Below, piece after piece: positions 20,367 to 29,455 of a DNA stretch of 64,000 bases. The position numbers and the translations under genes were made by a program. Source of the stretch: an uncultured Microbulbifer sp. (lineage in GTDB: Bacteria; Pseudomonadota; Gammaproteobacteria; Pseudomonadales; Cellvibrionaceae); NCBI RefSeq assembly GCF_947489355.1, contig NZ_CANLDD010000009.1, forward strand, positions 1-64,000. The letters run 5' to 3'. The notes under the pieces are model-generated. The model worked only from the letters and a program-made list of their open reading frames with translations, was not told the origin of the DNA and searched no databases. Position 1 is the stretch's first letter. Each line of letters starts with the position of its first letter.

Positions 20367-20771
20367 CTAATGACCGTGCTGGAGAGGCAGCCAGCGAGAT
20401 TCGCGGTAGCAAAAAAGCCCCCAGGCCACCATTACCACTTCCAAAAAGAAAAACAGCAGGTTGCGCTCGTCAAATCCACTGACGAACAGCATGGCGTACA
20501 ACCGGCCGAGCGCAAAGCCGATATAGGCGATCGAAAGTGCCGCATAAGCCACCCTGCGATACCGCCGCAATGCCTGCGCAATCAGCAGAACTACAGCGAT
20601 TGCCAGTGTAAAACCGCCGTAAGTAGCGAGAAATCCAGGCATTGCAGCAGGGTTATTGAATGTGATCCCGATCACAGCGGCGAAAGCTTGCGGGTTAAGT
20701 AATGCCCCCAGACCCACAAACGCAAAAATCAACGCATTGCAAGCCAGGTAAATCCTTCCAAAGTATTTCAA
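20367..20771 (-). CDS. small DUF4345-like membrane protein
   Basis: A 134-residue integral membrane protein with four hydrophobic helices (about 5-27, 43-66, 73-93 and 100-121) and short loops; the ends are MKYFGRIYLACNALIF and a basic, His-containing tail. Size and topology fit DUF4345; I assign this from pattern, not from a search. The function is unknown. The 220 bases separating it from the desaturase gene (opposite strand) contain nothing I recognise. Confidence 0.75.
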   Translation of the reverse strand: MKYFGRIYLACNALIFAFVGLGALLNPQAFAAVIGITFNNPAAMPGFLATYGGFTLAIAVVLLIAQALRRYRRVAYAALSIAYIGFALGRLYAMLFVSGFDERNLLFFFLEVVMVAWGLFCYRESRWLPLQHGH

Positions 20772-20962
20772 CGCTTATTCCCCTCCAACCGTAGTAATCG
20801 AACATTTCTTGCAATCGGCCCCAAAGGTCCTACGGCTCGACTAGAGTGTGACTACAGTATATATGAGGCTCCAGCCGCCAAAAGCCCTAATATTCACCGG
20901 ATGATCATGTGTCCCCGGTTGATACAAAAAACCGGATTCTGTGCCGGCACCTGAAATAACAT

Positions 20963-21439
20963 TTAATCTTTGAAGAGCAGTTCGAGGGGATATCCGGTGA
21001 ACCGCTGGGTTTTCTCAATCACCAAATGCGAAGTCATACGGGATATGGCCGCTGCTTCATTGGCCAGCAGTTGTTCAGATACTAAATTGAAGTCCGTTGC
21101 GTCCGGACATATAAATCGCAGCATATAGTCAAACTCCCCGGACATTTTCACACAGGAAACAATCTGAGGGATATCATTGATAATATGGCGGAAATTTTCA
21201 CTGGTCCGCGCATCCTGGCGTTTCAGTGCCACATTCACATAAAATTCAGCATGGCGCACCTTATCCAGGTTTATCTCAGCAAGGAATGCGCGGATATAAC
21301 GCTCACTGGTCAGGCGCTTCACCCGGGCCAGACAGGCACTCTCTGACAATCCAATCTGTTCACTCAAATTCAGGTTGCTAATACGGGCGTTAGTTTGCAG
21401 TGCTTGCAAAATACGCAAATTATGCCGGTCAATTTTCAC
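20963..21439 (-). CDS. Lrp/AsnC-family transcription regulator
   Basis: A 158-residue feast-or-famine regulator. An N-terminal winged helix-turn-helix (residues 3-60, DRHNLRILQALQTNARISN and LSESACLARVKRL) binds DNA; a RAM ligand domain (about 65-150) binds an amino acid and drives oligomerisation. Its gene follows an aminotransferase gene on the same strand after 135 bases, and such pairs often mean that the regulator responds to a substrate or product of the enzyme. Which amino acid is not visible. Confidence 0.93.
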   Translation of the reverse strand: MKIDRHNLRILQALQTNARISNLNLSEQIGLSESACLARVKRLTSERYIRAFLAEINLDKVRHAEFYVNVALKRQDARTSENFRHIINDIPQIVSCVKMSGEFDYMLRFICPDATDFNLVSEQLLANEAAAISRMTSHLVIEKTQRFTGYPLELLFKD

Positions 21440-21574
21440 GAAGTTGGTTTCTTTTGAGTCTGAAAGGAGGCAAGGATAGCGGTATTCGCCGGTGGCTGAA
21501 ACACTCTATCCCCGTGGTCGGGTAGAACTTCTCGCCTCGGCAAGGGTGGCCGGGGGAAATGAGCAGTCGTCCGC

Positions 21575-22783
21575 TCAGCCGACCTGGCGGCACCTGTGGG
21601 TAACAAAACGCTCAATGCGGTCCAGTGCACGGGTCAACACTACCTCATCTGCGGCAAGCGTCAGGCGCACATGGTTCACTGCACTCTGGCCGAATGGCGC
21701 GCCGGGCAGCACGGAAACCCGTTCGGCATCCAGCAGGGCCTCGGCAAACTCCTGCCCCGAGGCGGCCACATCGGACACATCCACCATCACGAACATACCT
21801 GCCTCTGGGCTATAGCAGCCGAGGCCCGGTATCCTGCCAATGCGTGCCACAATCAGGTCGCGGCGCCGCTCGTAGGCATCGCACATCTGCTTGACAAAGT
21901 AACTGTCAAACTCCAGGGCAAACGCGGCCGCTTCCTGGATAAACTGCGGGCAGCCAAAGATAGTGGCACCGGCAAACTGTGCCAGTCGATCCACCAAAGG
22001 CCCCCGCGCCACGGCCCAACCCAGACGCCAACCACTCATGGCGTGGGATTTGGACAGGCCATCAATCACGACAATATTGTCCAGCGCTTCCGCCGCCGTG
22101 CGTAGCGAAGTGTGCCGGCGAGCAAAGGTGATCATGGAGTACATCTCATCGCACACCAGCCAGATAGCCCGCTTGCGACAGTAGGCCGCAAGCGCACGCA
22201 GCTGCGCCGGTGTCGCCATGGCACCGGTGGGGTTGACCGGAGTATTAATCATCACCACCCGGGTTTGCTCGCTGATGGCCGCCTTGATCCCCTCCACATC
22301 AAAGGCAAAGTCCTTCTCTGCCGGGCAGGCCACCCGTTTCACCGATAGCCTGAGATTGTCGCAGATGGGCACATAACCGATATACATCGGCTCGGGGATC
22401 ACTATCTCCTCACCGGGGTTGAGCAGGCAGGAGAGCACAGCATAAATGGCGTTAGTCCCGCCGGGAAACACCACCACATCATCGGGACTGCAGGGATGTG
22501 GCGACACCCTGCTCTCAATATCCGCTATAGCGCGTTGCAACATGGGCTCACCGGCGGCGGGTGAATAGTGCGTGCGTCCCACGCCCAGGCGGGCACGGGC
22601 AAAGTCCAGAATGGGCTCGGGGGTATCGAAATTGGGGTCCCCCACACAGAGAAAGATGACATCTTCCCCCTTCCTGGCCAAACTGTGGGCCCGATCACTG
22701 ACGGCCCAGACATTGGAGTCTTCACAAGCCAGGGCTTCGCTTTGCAGACTGAATCGGGGAGTAAAATCTGTCACGTTTTCCAC
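21575..22783 (-). CDS. class I/II PLP-dependent aminotransferase
   Basis: A 402-residue fold-type I aminotransferase. K245 in DGLSKSHAMSGWRLGW forms the Schiff base with pyridoxal phosphate; NTPVNPTGAM and CDEMYSMITF carry the cofactor-binding Asn and Asp, and a C-terminal Arg near HVRLTLAADE should bind the substrate carboxylate. The family acts on aspartate, aromatic, alanine or arginine-derived substrates; the exact one cannot be read. The Lrp-type gene downstream is the probable regulator. The start at 22783 (MENVTDFTPRF) is plausible. Confidence 0.93.
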   Translation of the reverse strand: MENVTDFTPRFSLQSEALACEDSNVWAVSDRAHSLARKGEDVIFLCVGDPNFDTPEPILDFARARLGVGRTHYSPAAGEPMLQRAIADIESRVSPHPCSPDDVVVFPGGTNAIYAVLSCLLNPGEEIVIPEPMYIGYVPICDNLRLSVKRVACPAEKDFAFDVEGIKAAISEQTRVVMINTPVNPTGAMATPAQLRALAAYCRKRAIWLVCDEMYSMITFARRHTSLRTAAEALDNIVVIDGLSKSHAMSGWRLGWAVARGPLVDRLAQFAGATIFGCPQFIQEAAAFALEFDSYFVKQMCDAYERRRDLIVARIGRIPGLGCYSPEAGMFVMVDVSDVAASGQEFAEALLDAERVSVLPGAPFGQSAVNHVRLTLAADEVVLTRALDRIERFVTHRCRQVG

Positions 22784-23295
22784 TACTTCTCTTCCATTTA
22801 TGCCGCTAAGATAGCGGCCACAGAGGTAATCGTTGGCTCTATATCAGCGTAGATTTCGCATTACCCAGGAGTTTTCGGGTCCATTACCGCAGAAAATTCT
22901 GTGGGCGTTCGCCCTATGGCAGTCTCCGGCCAGGGATTGACACCTGATCCGCAGTGGGTAGTGTGGAACGAGGGATAACTTTTGAAGACAAAACCCCCGG
23001 CTCAGCCAGCACGGTCACAGCCCTGACTGGCAAGGCAGGTTTTTCAGGGCAAACCCGATACAGGTTTTGAAGTTCAGGCCCGCTCCACACCCCACCTGTA
23101 TCGACATCGAAATGTCACAGGTTGCGCCTGATATCCAAGTGCATAAAAAATTGTCTACCATTTTTTATGCGGCTGCGCACCCCACTTAAATAAGTTAGTT
23201 CAGCCAACCATGCTGTGACGGGAAGCCGCACAATCGCCATTTGAAGATGGAACTACATCATCTACAGATCAATAAAAAATTAGGCTTAAGATGCT
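22784..23295. other. intergenic region between divergent genes
   Basis: About 510 bases between an aminotransferase gene (minus) and a peptidase gene (plus). I see no coding sequence. It contains the A+T-rich palindrome annotated at 23141-23170 and should hold the promoters of both flanking genes. Confidence 0.5.
23141..23170. repeat. A+T-rich perfect inverted repeat
   Basis: GCATAAAAAAT (23141-23151) and ATTTTTTATGC (23160-23170) are perfect 11-base arms around TGTCTACC. It lies 125 bases before the S41 peptidase start. It could be an operator or a bidirectional terminator; the run of six T in the second arm allows either. Confidence 0.6.
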
Positions 23296-24348
23296 ATGAA
23301 ACAACACCTTGTCACTCTGTTACTGCTTATCCCAACTTTCGGTTTCACCGCAACCTTTTCAGCTGAGCAGAAAAATATTCTGATCAGCGCCATCGACAAG
23401 GAAATATCCTCCCGCTACGTGCTTCTTGAAAATATTCCCGCTATTAGAGAAAGTTTACAACAGGCCTCCCAGTCGGATGCGATGCGAGAAGCCAATACGC
23501 CCCAAGCAATCGCAGAGCTACTGACAACCGTGCTGGAGCCGCACGATAAGCATTTCGGTGTGCGATGGCATGACCCTAAGTCCTCTCAGGCCCGACCCAG
23601 CCCTGAGGGCTGGTTCACCAAACTCGGCAGAAAAAATTCAGGGTTTACGCGGGTCTCAGTCCTGGAGGGGAATATTGGCTATATCGATTTCTGGGGTTTC
23701 GATCATGTCAACGAAAAATCCCAAAAACGTGTCGAGGCCGCAATGACTTTGATTGAAGATACCGATGCCATTATCTTTGATCTCATAAACAATGGCGGCG
23801 GTGATGGCAATATGGGGCAGTTGATCAGCAGCTACCTGTTTGACAAACCCACCCATCTAAATAGTATTTACTGGAAATTTACCGATGACACTACGGAATT
23901 CTGGACACTCGAACAGATCAACGGCAAGAAAAAACCAAATACGCCCGTTTATATTCTTACCAGCGCAGACACCTTCTCTGCCGCCGAGTCATTCGCCTAC
24001 TACCTGAAACATCTTAAGCGAGCCACCATCGTTGGCGAAACCACTAAAGGAGGAGCACACCCCATACAATTCCTGAACATCGACATGGGGTTTAAAATCT
24101 CGATCCCCATTGCAAAGGCAGTAAATCCCATCACTAAAGGTAATTGGGAAGGTGTCGGGGTATTGCCGGATATTAAGGTTCCAAGGAGGGATGCATTGAA
24201 TACTGCGTATCAGTTATCCCTGGAGCAACTAAAGAAATCCACCCAAAACCTTGAGCAACTGAAAGAAATTCATGAAAAATTGAGGCAGCTGACGGAAAAA
24301 CACAGCCATCTCAACAATAACCAAACCCTTCACCTTCAAAAGAAATAG
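23296..24348 (+). CDS. secreted S41-family peptidase
   Basis: A 350-residue tail-specific (C-terminal-processing-like) protease, exported by a signal peptide (residues 1-20, MKQHLVTLLLLIPTFGF). The catalytic core is visible as NIGYIDFWGF, FDLINNGGGDGNMG, TSADTFSAAESFAY with candidate nucleophile S228, and GETTKGGAHP with K251. No PDZ domain is seen, as in the IRBP-like branch of the family. The C-terminal 50 residues are a Gln/Lys-rich helix. The racemase gene starts 4 bases after the stop, so they are an operon. Confidence 0.88.
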   Translation: MKQHLVTLLLLIPTFGFTATFSAEQKNILISAIDKEISSRYVLLENIPAIRESLQQASQSDAMREANTPQAIAELLTTVLEPHDKHFGVRWHDPKSSQARPSPEGWFTKLGRKNSGFTRVSVLEGNIGYIDFWGFDHVNEKSQKRVEAAMTLIEDTDAIIFDLINNGGGDGNMGQLISSYLFDKPTHLNSIYWKFTDDTTEFWTLEQINGKKKPNTPVYILTSADTFSAAESFAYYLKHLKRATIVGETTKGGAHPIQFLNIDMGFKISIPIAKAVNPITKGNWEGVGVLPDIKVPRRDALNTAYQLSLEQLKKSTQNLEQLKEIHEKLRQLTEKHSHLNNNQTLHLQKK

Positions 24349-24351
24349 ACT

Positions 24352-25080
24352 GTGAAAGATCAGCGGAACACAAAGCATATTGGCATTGTTGGCTGCTCCG
24401 CCGAAGGCGCAGCTCTCTGCTATAAAACTATCTGTACAGAGAGCAGAAAATATCTCGGTGAACATGCCCACCCCGAGATCTCCATGCACACCCATTCTTT
24501 GGCCCGTTATGTGAAATGCCTTGAGGCAAATGACCTGCGGGGGGTTGGCGACCTGATGCTCTCTTCTGCCAACAAGCTCAAAGCACAGGGGGCAGACTTT
24601 CTCGCCTGTCCGGACAATACAATCCACCAGGCTTTCGACTATGTTGCACAAAGATCCCCCCTGCCCTGGCTCCATATCAGCGATTGTGTGGTTGCGGCAG
24701 CACAGGCACTCGGATACAAAAAACTCGGCATACTGGGCACCCAGTGGCTGGTAGAAAGCGATGTGTATCCGGCAAAGATAGCAACTGCCGGGCTCAGTTG
24801 GCAGCGCCCGCCGAAGAAAGCGATAGAAAACATAGGCCAACTGATTATGTGCGAATTAGTCTATGGAATTTTCAAGCCAGAAACTGTTCGATACTTTCAG
24901 GAGATCATTAATGATCTGGAAGATGCGGGATGCGATAGCGTTATTCTTGGTTGTACAGAGATTCCATTAATTATCGACAATAGTAATTCATCAATTCCAA
25001 CACTCAACTCCAACTGCCTATTGGCCGAAGCGGCGATCAAAGAGGCTATCCCCGTTGACCGGGCGCCCTGCTTCCCGTAG
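24352..25080 (+). CDS. aspartate/glutamate racemase-family protein
   Basis: A 242-residue cofactor-independent racemase of the Asp/Glu/hydantoin superfamily. Both catalytic cysteines are present: C86 in FLACPDNTIHQ and C201 in VILGCTEIPLI. N-terminal GIVGCSAEGA matches aspartate racemases. The start is GTG at 24352, four bases after the peptidase stop, so translation is probably coupled. There is no signal peptide, so it acts in the cytosol, while its operon partner is exported; a link through D-amino acids or cell-wall peptides is my inference. Confidence 0.9.
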   Translation: MKDQRNTKHIGIVGCSAEGAALCYKTICTESRKYLGEHAHPEISMHTHSLARYVKCLEANDLRGVGDLMLSSANKLKAQGADFLACPDNTIHQAFDYVAQRSPLPWLHISDCVVAAAQALGYKKLGILGTQWLVESDVYPAKIATAGLSWQRPPKKAIENIGQLIMCELVYGIFKPETVRYFQEIINDLEDAGCDSVILGCTEIPLIIDNSNSSIPTLNSNCLLAEAAIKEAIPVDRAPCFP

Positions 25081-25241
25081 AACCAAAGCCGCGTTCAATA
25101 AACGTTAAGTTTCTGATATGGCCAACCGCTTCTGCAATAGCCAAATGATCCTTGAATTCAGTATCCTGCCTGCAATTGCAGCGGTGCAACTGATCTCGCG
25201 AGTAGACGCCTGTCTCCCCAAATACCTTTTCCTATGGGAGG

Positions 25242-25472
25242 TTAAGCACCGATATTCAAAAATTGTTTTTCACGTTCCGAAATTTCAGGGCAGGTATCGG
25301 TTAACAGTTGCCCGCCTACACCAGTGTTATCGTAGGGATGCGCTTCAATATGGATTGTAAGCAGGTTGGCACCCAGCTCTGTACTTTCTTAAAAAGCCCG
25401 GATTAGTACCGCGATACAGGCAACTTTTCTCTCTCTGGACAGGCGAGGCGCGTAAACAATAATGCGTGGCAT
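25242..25472 (-). pseudogene. tautomerase-family protein with an in-frame stop
   Basis: The 77-codon frame from ATG 25472 to stop 25242 reads as one continuous tautomerase-like protein except for a TAA at codon 28 (25389-25391). It begins MPRIIVYAP, with the family's catalytic Pro after Met, continues SRERKVACIAVLIRAF, then after the stop ESTELGANLLTIHIEAHPYD and GVGGQLLTD. A single change from CAA to TAA would explain it. No frameshift is present. Either a recent pseudogene or a base error in the assembly. Confidence 0.75.
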
Positions 25473-25783
25473 ACTCTATCTCCATCCCAAACTGTGTACA
25501 CGCCTATAGTGCAGATTCGGCACTCAGCCTGGCATGAATACAATAGAAATAGAGGGCTTCTGGCATCATCGTTCCAGCATTCCAATTGGGATGCCCTATT
25601 ATGGCAAGCTCAGATAGAGATAAAACCTTGCTGTTGAGCGCGCCTGTGGTGTTGATACTGGGGATTCAGTCATCACCGGGTAAATGTCTCTTCCCTGCTT
25701 TAACGATGCACTTCCCTCATACCCGCCCTGGTGTGGTATTGTTGAATAAGAAATAATAATTCTGGATAGTCTTGGGAGCAGAT

Positions 25784-26218
25784 ATGGATACCAAAATGCT
25801 AATGATTCAACCCGTTGTTGCGCTGGTTATCTGGTCACTGGTAATGTGGGCATGGATGTATGTGACCCGCCTGCCAGCCATTGCAGCAGCGAAAATGCCG
25901 ATGGACCCCGATGCCCCAGCCGGCGATCAGATGTCAAAACTACCGGCGAAGGTCCGCTGGAAAGCGGATAACTACAATCACTTGATGGAGCAGCCAACGA
26001 TATTTTATGCCATCGCGCTCTCTCTGGCTGTTATTGGTGATTCGGCTACTATCAATATTCTTGCCGCATGGACTTATGTTGCCTTGAGAATTCTGCACAG
26101 CCTGATCCAGGCACTGGGCAATAAAATTGAATTGCGCTTTTTCGTTTTCCTTTTATCCAACATTCCACTGATTCTACTGACGTTTAATGGCGCTCGAACG
26201 GTTTTTTCAATAGGTTAG
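25784..26218 (+). CDS. MAPEG-family membrane protein
   Basis: A four-helix membrane protein of 144 residues of the MAPEG superfamily (eicosanoid and glutathione metabolism in eukaryotes; mostly uncharacterised in bacteria). The ATG at 25784 has GGGAGC five bases upstream; a TTG at 25772 is less likely. Hydrophobic helices lie at about 6-27, 70-90, 93-110 and 120-140. KWKADNYNHLMEQPTIFYA-like sequence (here RWKADNYNHLMEQPTIFY) matches the family motif with Glu, Asn and Pro. Single gene, role unknown. Confidence 0.85.
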   Translation: MDTKMLMIQPVVALVIWSLVMWAWMYVTRLPAIAAAKMPMDPDAPAGDQMSKLPAKVRWKADNYNHLMEQPTIFYAIALSLAVIGDSATINILAAWTYVALRILHSLIQALGNKIELRFFVFLLSNIPLILLTFNGARTVFSIG

Positions 26219-26432
26219 CATTACTGGCATAACCGGATACCGGAGCTTTGGGAGCTGGACAGGTGATGAGACCGACAGTCCAGCCCCGGAGCCAGTATAA
26301 CAACTAGCCTGGATCTGTTTTTGGGGATAAAACGCGGATTTTTTTGGAAAGTGGGCTGCCCTTCCAGCACCCACCCTGCCAAGTATCTAATCTCCCAGCC
26401 CCCAAGTGTTTGGAGGAACCAAACCCCCATGC

Positions 26433-27905
26433 CTATTTTAGACTGGCAAAAACCGCAATCGCACGCTTGCGCCCAGCCCCCACATCACAAATGACCTGGG
26501 GATAACCTGGAACAGGAGGTGGGTTGTGAATTTCCCTGTCATTGAGTGGGGCCAGCTCCGGGATATACCGACGGATAAACGTGCCGTCTGGATCAAATCT
26601 CTGCGATTGGCTGTAGGGATTGAAGACGCGGAAATAGGGGGCGGCATCGGTGCCTGTGGAGGCCGTCCACTGCCAGCCGCCATTGTTAGAGGCGAAATCG
26701 CCGTCGATGAGGTGCTGCATAAAATAGCGCTCGCCCCAACGCCAGTCGATCAGCATATTCTTGCTAAGGAATGAGGCCACAATCATGCGCAGGCGATTGT
26801 GCATCCAGGCACTTTCATTTAATTGGCACATGGCGGCATCCACAATAGGGACCCCGGTTGCGCCGCGACTCCAACGGTTAAAAAGATCTTGGTTATAAAC
26901 CCAGGGAACCCCCTCTGTCTCCACCTTAAAGGGCTGTCCCATACTCAGGCGAGGGAAGTCCACCAACAGATGGGTGTAGAACTCACGCCAAATCAGCTCA
27001 CTGATCCAGCAGGCAATGCCCTCGCTGCCTCCCTGCCAACAACCATCATTTAAGCTGAGGGCCATATGGGTGCACTGGCGAATGGAAATGGCTCCGCTGT
27101 TTAAATAGGGGGATAATCGAGAAGTGCTGTCGAATGCAGGGAAATCCCGCTCGGCCTGATATTTGGTGATCCTCTCACTAAAAACCTTCAGACGCTTCTG
27201 CGCCGCCTTCTCCCCAGCCCTCCAACCCCTCACCACCCCCGTCACGGCGCTATCGATTGAATAGTGCGGCAACTGGCCGGGTATTTTCTGGGTCAGCCTG
27301 GCCCCCCCTCCCATTTCCAGCCATTTTGGCCAATGCGAGCCCCCTTCGGGCACAGGCATTTTTCGCGGCACCGGCAAAGGATTAACCGCACTTTCCGCGC
27401 ACAATTGAATAAGGGTACGCTTAAAGGGGGTAAACACCTTATAGGGTTCGCCATTGCCGGTTCTAACCGATCCCGGCGACAGCAGGGTGCGGTCGCTATA
27501 GTACTCGACTTGAATACCACGCTCGCACAATATATCCCGCACGGCAGTGTCCCGGCGCTGTTCATCAATTGGATACTCCGCATTGGCAAATACACCATCG
27601 ATTTTCAGGCGCAGCGCAACATGCTGCAGGGCTTTGGGTACCTGGGAGAAGGTGGAAATATGGAGGAAATACAGGGGAATATTGCGGGTTTGCAACCGGG
27701 TCTGCAATTCGTGCAGACAGGCCATGCGAAAGGTCACCAGTGTATTGCCCTCATCGTGATTTTTCCAACTGGCGGGGCAGGCAATAAAGACTGCGGCCAA
27801 TTGTTGACAACACTGACTGGCGTGGTACAGCGCCGAGTTATCGTGCATACGCAGGTCACTGCGAAGCCATACCAAACCGCGCTCCAGGGACAGTTTTCGG
27901 CGCAT
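26433..27905 (-). CDS. phrB: deoxyribodipyrimidine photolyase
   Basis: A class I cyclobutane pyrimidine dimer photolyase that uses FAD and blue light to split UV-induced dimers. The 490 residues have the N-terminal Rossmann antenna domain (GLVWLRSDLRMHDNSAL) and the C-terminal FAD domain (ISELIWREFYTHLL; GVPIVDAAMCQLNESAWMHN; RLRMIVASFLSKNMLIDWRW; DGDFASNNGGWQWTAS). Length fits. The ATG at 27905 overlaps the stop of a 34-codon frame upstream by one base. ybgA lies further upstream on the same strand, as in E. coli. Confidence 0.95.
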   Translation of the reverse strand: MRRKLSLERGLVWLRSDLRMHDNSALYHASQCCQQLAAVFIACPASWKNHDEGNTLVTFRMACLHELQTRLQTRNIPLYFLHISTFSQVPKALQHVALRLKIDGVFANAEYPIDEQRRDTAVRDILCERGIQVEYYSDRTLLSPGSVRTGNGEPYKVFTPFKRTLIQLCAESAVNPLPVPRKMPVPEGGSHWPKWLEMGGGARLTQKIPGQLPHYSIDSAVTGVVRGWRAGEKAAQKRLKVFSERITKYQAERDFPAFDSTSRLSPYLNSGAISIRQCTHMALSLNDGCWQGGSEGIACWISELIWREFYTHLLVDFPRLSMGQPFKVETEGVPWVYNQDLFNRWSRGATGVPIVDAAMCQLNESAWMHNRLRMIVASFLSKNMLIDWRWGERYFMQHLIDGDFASNNGGWQWTASTGTDAAPYFRVFNPYSQSQRFDPDGTFIRRYIPELAPLNDREIHNPPPVPGYPQVICDVGAGRKRAIAVFASLK

Positions 27906-28009
27906 TATTTCAGCGGCTCCCGCAGTTGCGCAATCGCGCTCTCTTTGGCGACCGGCAGTACAGCGAAAATGGCTAATTTCCCCAATTCATCCGGACCAGC
28001 GCGCTGCAT
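27905..28009 (-). CDS. possible 34-aa leader ORF coupled to phrB
   Basis: A short frame, ATG 28009 to TAA 27907-27905, whose stop overlaps the phrB start as TAATG. A GAGGAGG ribosome binding site is at 28027-28021, 11 bases before the ATG. The product begins MQRAGPDELGKLAIFAVLPV and matches nothing I know. It could be a real small protein, a device for translational coupling, or the C-terminal end of a lost regulator gene: MerR genes often lie between ybgA and phr. Confidence 0.4.
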   Translation of the reverse strand: MQRAGPDELGKLAIFAVLPVAKESAIAQLREPLK

Positions 28010-28188
28010 TTCAATAAAATCCTCCTCTCAGCCAGAGGGGTTTGTCAAGCCTCTGTGTCGAATTCGGTAACCCCTTTGCGAAAAAGTGTTGTGGATATGC
28101 CCAGTAGCCTTTGCAAATACGAGGCGGGGACAGCAGGCCCTGGCAGCGCTTTCAGTCCCGTAATGTCACCGAGTGAACCGCGTGGTGA

Positions 28189-28206
28189 GCCACTTCGCGA
28201 AGTGGC
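28189..28206. repeat. 18-bp perfect palindrome
   Basis: GCCACTTCGCGAAGTGGC, a perfect dyad without a central gap, 44 bases past the ybgA stop. It may fold as a hairpin in the ybgA-phrB transcript or be a protein-binding site. There is no T run on either side, so it is not a typical terminator. Confidence 0.55.
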
Positions 28207-28249
28207 AGGTGGGCCGCTTTAGGAATTGCAGTGTCAACCATAGTGGCTT

Positions 28250-29212
28250 TCAGCGGAATTCGCACAAACCCAGTTCGGCCGGCTCCGCGGCGAGCAGAAC
28301 CTGGCTGTGAATAAAATGGTGCGGGCTGCGCGGCAAATAGTGGCGCAGCATGGTGAGCACCGCAGACAGGGGTTTATGCCCCTGGCGATATGCTTCAATA
28401 AGTTGTGCCAGCTCCGCCCGCTCTGCCCTGTTTAAATATCCCTTCAAGTGCCCCTGGCTGTGCATCAGGGCATTGGTTCGGTCCTCGCGGCTGGCCTGGT
28501 GCGCAAGAATTTCCATCATTTTCCCCCGCACTTCACAGGCAAATTGCTTCGGTCCCAACACACGGACATTGGCGATAAACTGGCCGAGCGCGCGGGTCAG
28601 GGGTTGGCTGTGTGCGAGCAGAAGATATTTGTAGGCAGTATAGAATTCGATCACCCGCGCCGGACGCAGATCGGGGGCCACATAGCGGTGCCAGGCATCG
28701 TAGGCAAATACACGGGTGAGGAAGTTTTCACGAAGGCCGCTGGCATTCAGGCGCCCCACTTCCTCCAGGGGCAGGTGCGGGAAATGATGACGCAGACGCG
28801 CAGCAAACAGCCCTGAATCGTGGGCCAGAATGCCCTTTCCATCCGCTTTGTAATGCGGTGTGGTGCGCACACCGCAACTTGGGGACCTCTGCATCAGAAT
28901 AAAACCGCGCAGGTTTTCCACTTCTGGCACAATCTGGTCCGCATAAGCCTCCAATGCCTCGGTAACCTCTATAGCGGAATCCTCCCGCCCTACCGCCCGC
29001 AGGCGGTCGCTCACAATCAGGTGGATGGGTGGTCGCGGCACGCCCATGCCAATCGCCACCTCCGGGCAATAGGCGCGCAGGTCAAAACAGTGGCCCAATA
29101 ATTCGGTGCAGACTTTACTGTGCTTGTGACTGCCGTTGTAACGCACCGGATCACCCACCGCGCAACGGCTGATTCCCACCGGGATCTTGTGAGGCAACAA
29201 CTGGATATGCAT
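28250..29212 (-). CDS. ybgA: DUF523/DUF1722 protein (YbgA-like)
   Basis: A 320-residue fusion of two uncharacterised domains: DUF523 over about 10-150 (VGISRCAVGDPVRYNGSHK; RSPSCGV) and DUF1722 over about 190-310 (FYTAYKYLLLAHSQPL; HLKGYLNRAERAEL). Conserved cysteines in the first part suggest a metal or redox site. The family is repeatedly found beside photolyase genes, and here phrB lies downstream on the same strand. A role in light or UV response is inferred from this association only. Confidence 0.88.
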   Translation of the reverse strand: MHIQLLPHKIPVGISRCAVGDPVRYNGSHKHSKVCTELLGHCFDLRAYCPEVAIGMGVPRPPIHLIVSDRLRAVGREDSAIEVTEALEAYADQIVPEVENLRGFILMQRSPSCGVRTTPHYKADGKGILAHDSGLFAARLRHHFPHLPLEEVGRLNASGLRENFLTRVFAYDAWHRYVAPDLRPARVIEFYTAYKYLLLAHSQPLTRALGQFIANVRVLGPKQFACEVRGKMMEILAHQASREDRTNALMHSQGHLKGYLNRAERAELAQLIEAYRQGHKPLSAVLTMLRHYLPRSPHHFIHSQVLLAAEPAELGLCEFR

Positions 29213-29244
29213 GGTTTTAAGGCGCGGAAAATACCTGTTTCTTT

Positions 29245-29289
29245 TTTATAGCCTGCCGCGTTTAGTTATACAAGGACTACTTTTGTACA
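29245..29289 (-). promoter_or_regulatory. ybgA-phrB promoter with a TGTACAA-type dyad
   Basis: On the minus strand TTGTAT (29273-29268), a 17-base spacer and TATAAA (29250-29245) form a good sigma-70 promoter about 33 bases before ybgA. Overlapping the -35 is a dyad TGTACAA (29289-29283) ... TTGTATA (29273-29267). Operators of light-responsive MerR-type regulators (LitR/CarH group) contain similar TGTACA elements; that assignment is inference, because no such regulator gene lies in the window. Confidence 0.5.
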
Positions 29290-29455
29290 GCTTTCTGGCA
29301 CCAGGGCTTCGGCTACACCGCGCTTGCGCCCACCCACATCACAGCTACAATGCGGGGTCACATTTTTACCAGGCAGCTGGGCAGCGAGGCTTTACTTCAC
29401 CGCTTCCACCGGTCATCTGTGCGGTCTCTACCTACCCGAAACTACGGATTAGCCC

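Noticed and set aside
25389..25391. Programmed stop readthrough or recoding in the tautomerase frame
   Set aside because: The codon is TAA, with no structure or element seen after it; a nonsense mutation or base error is simpler.
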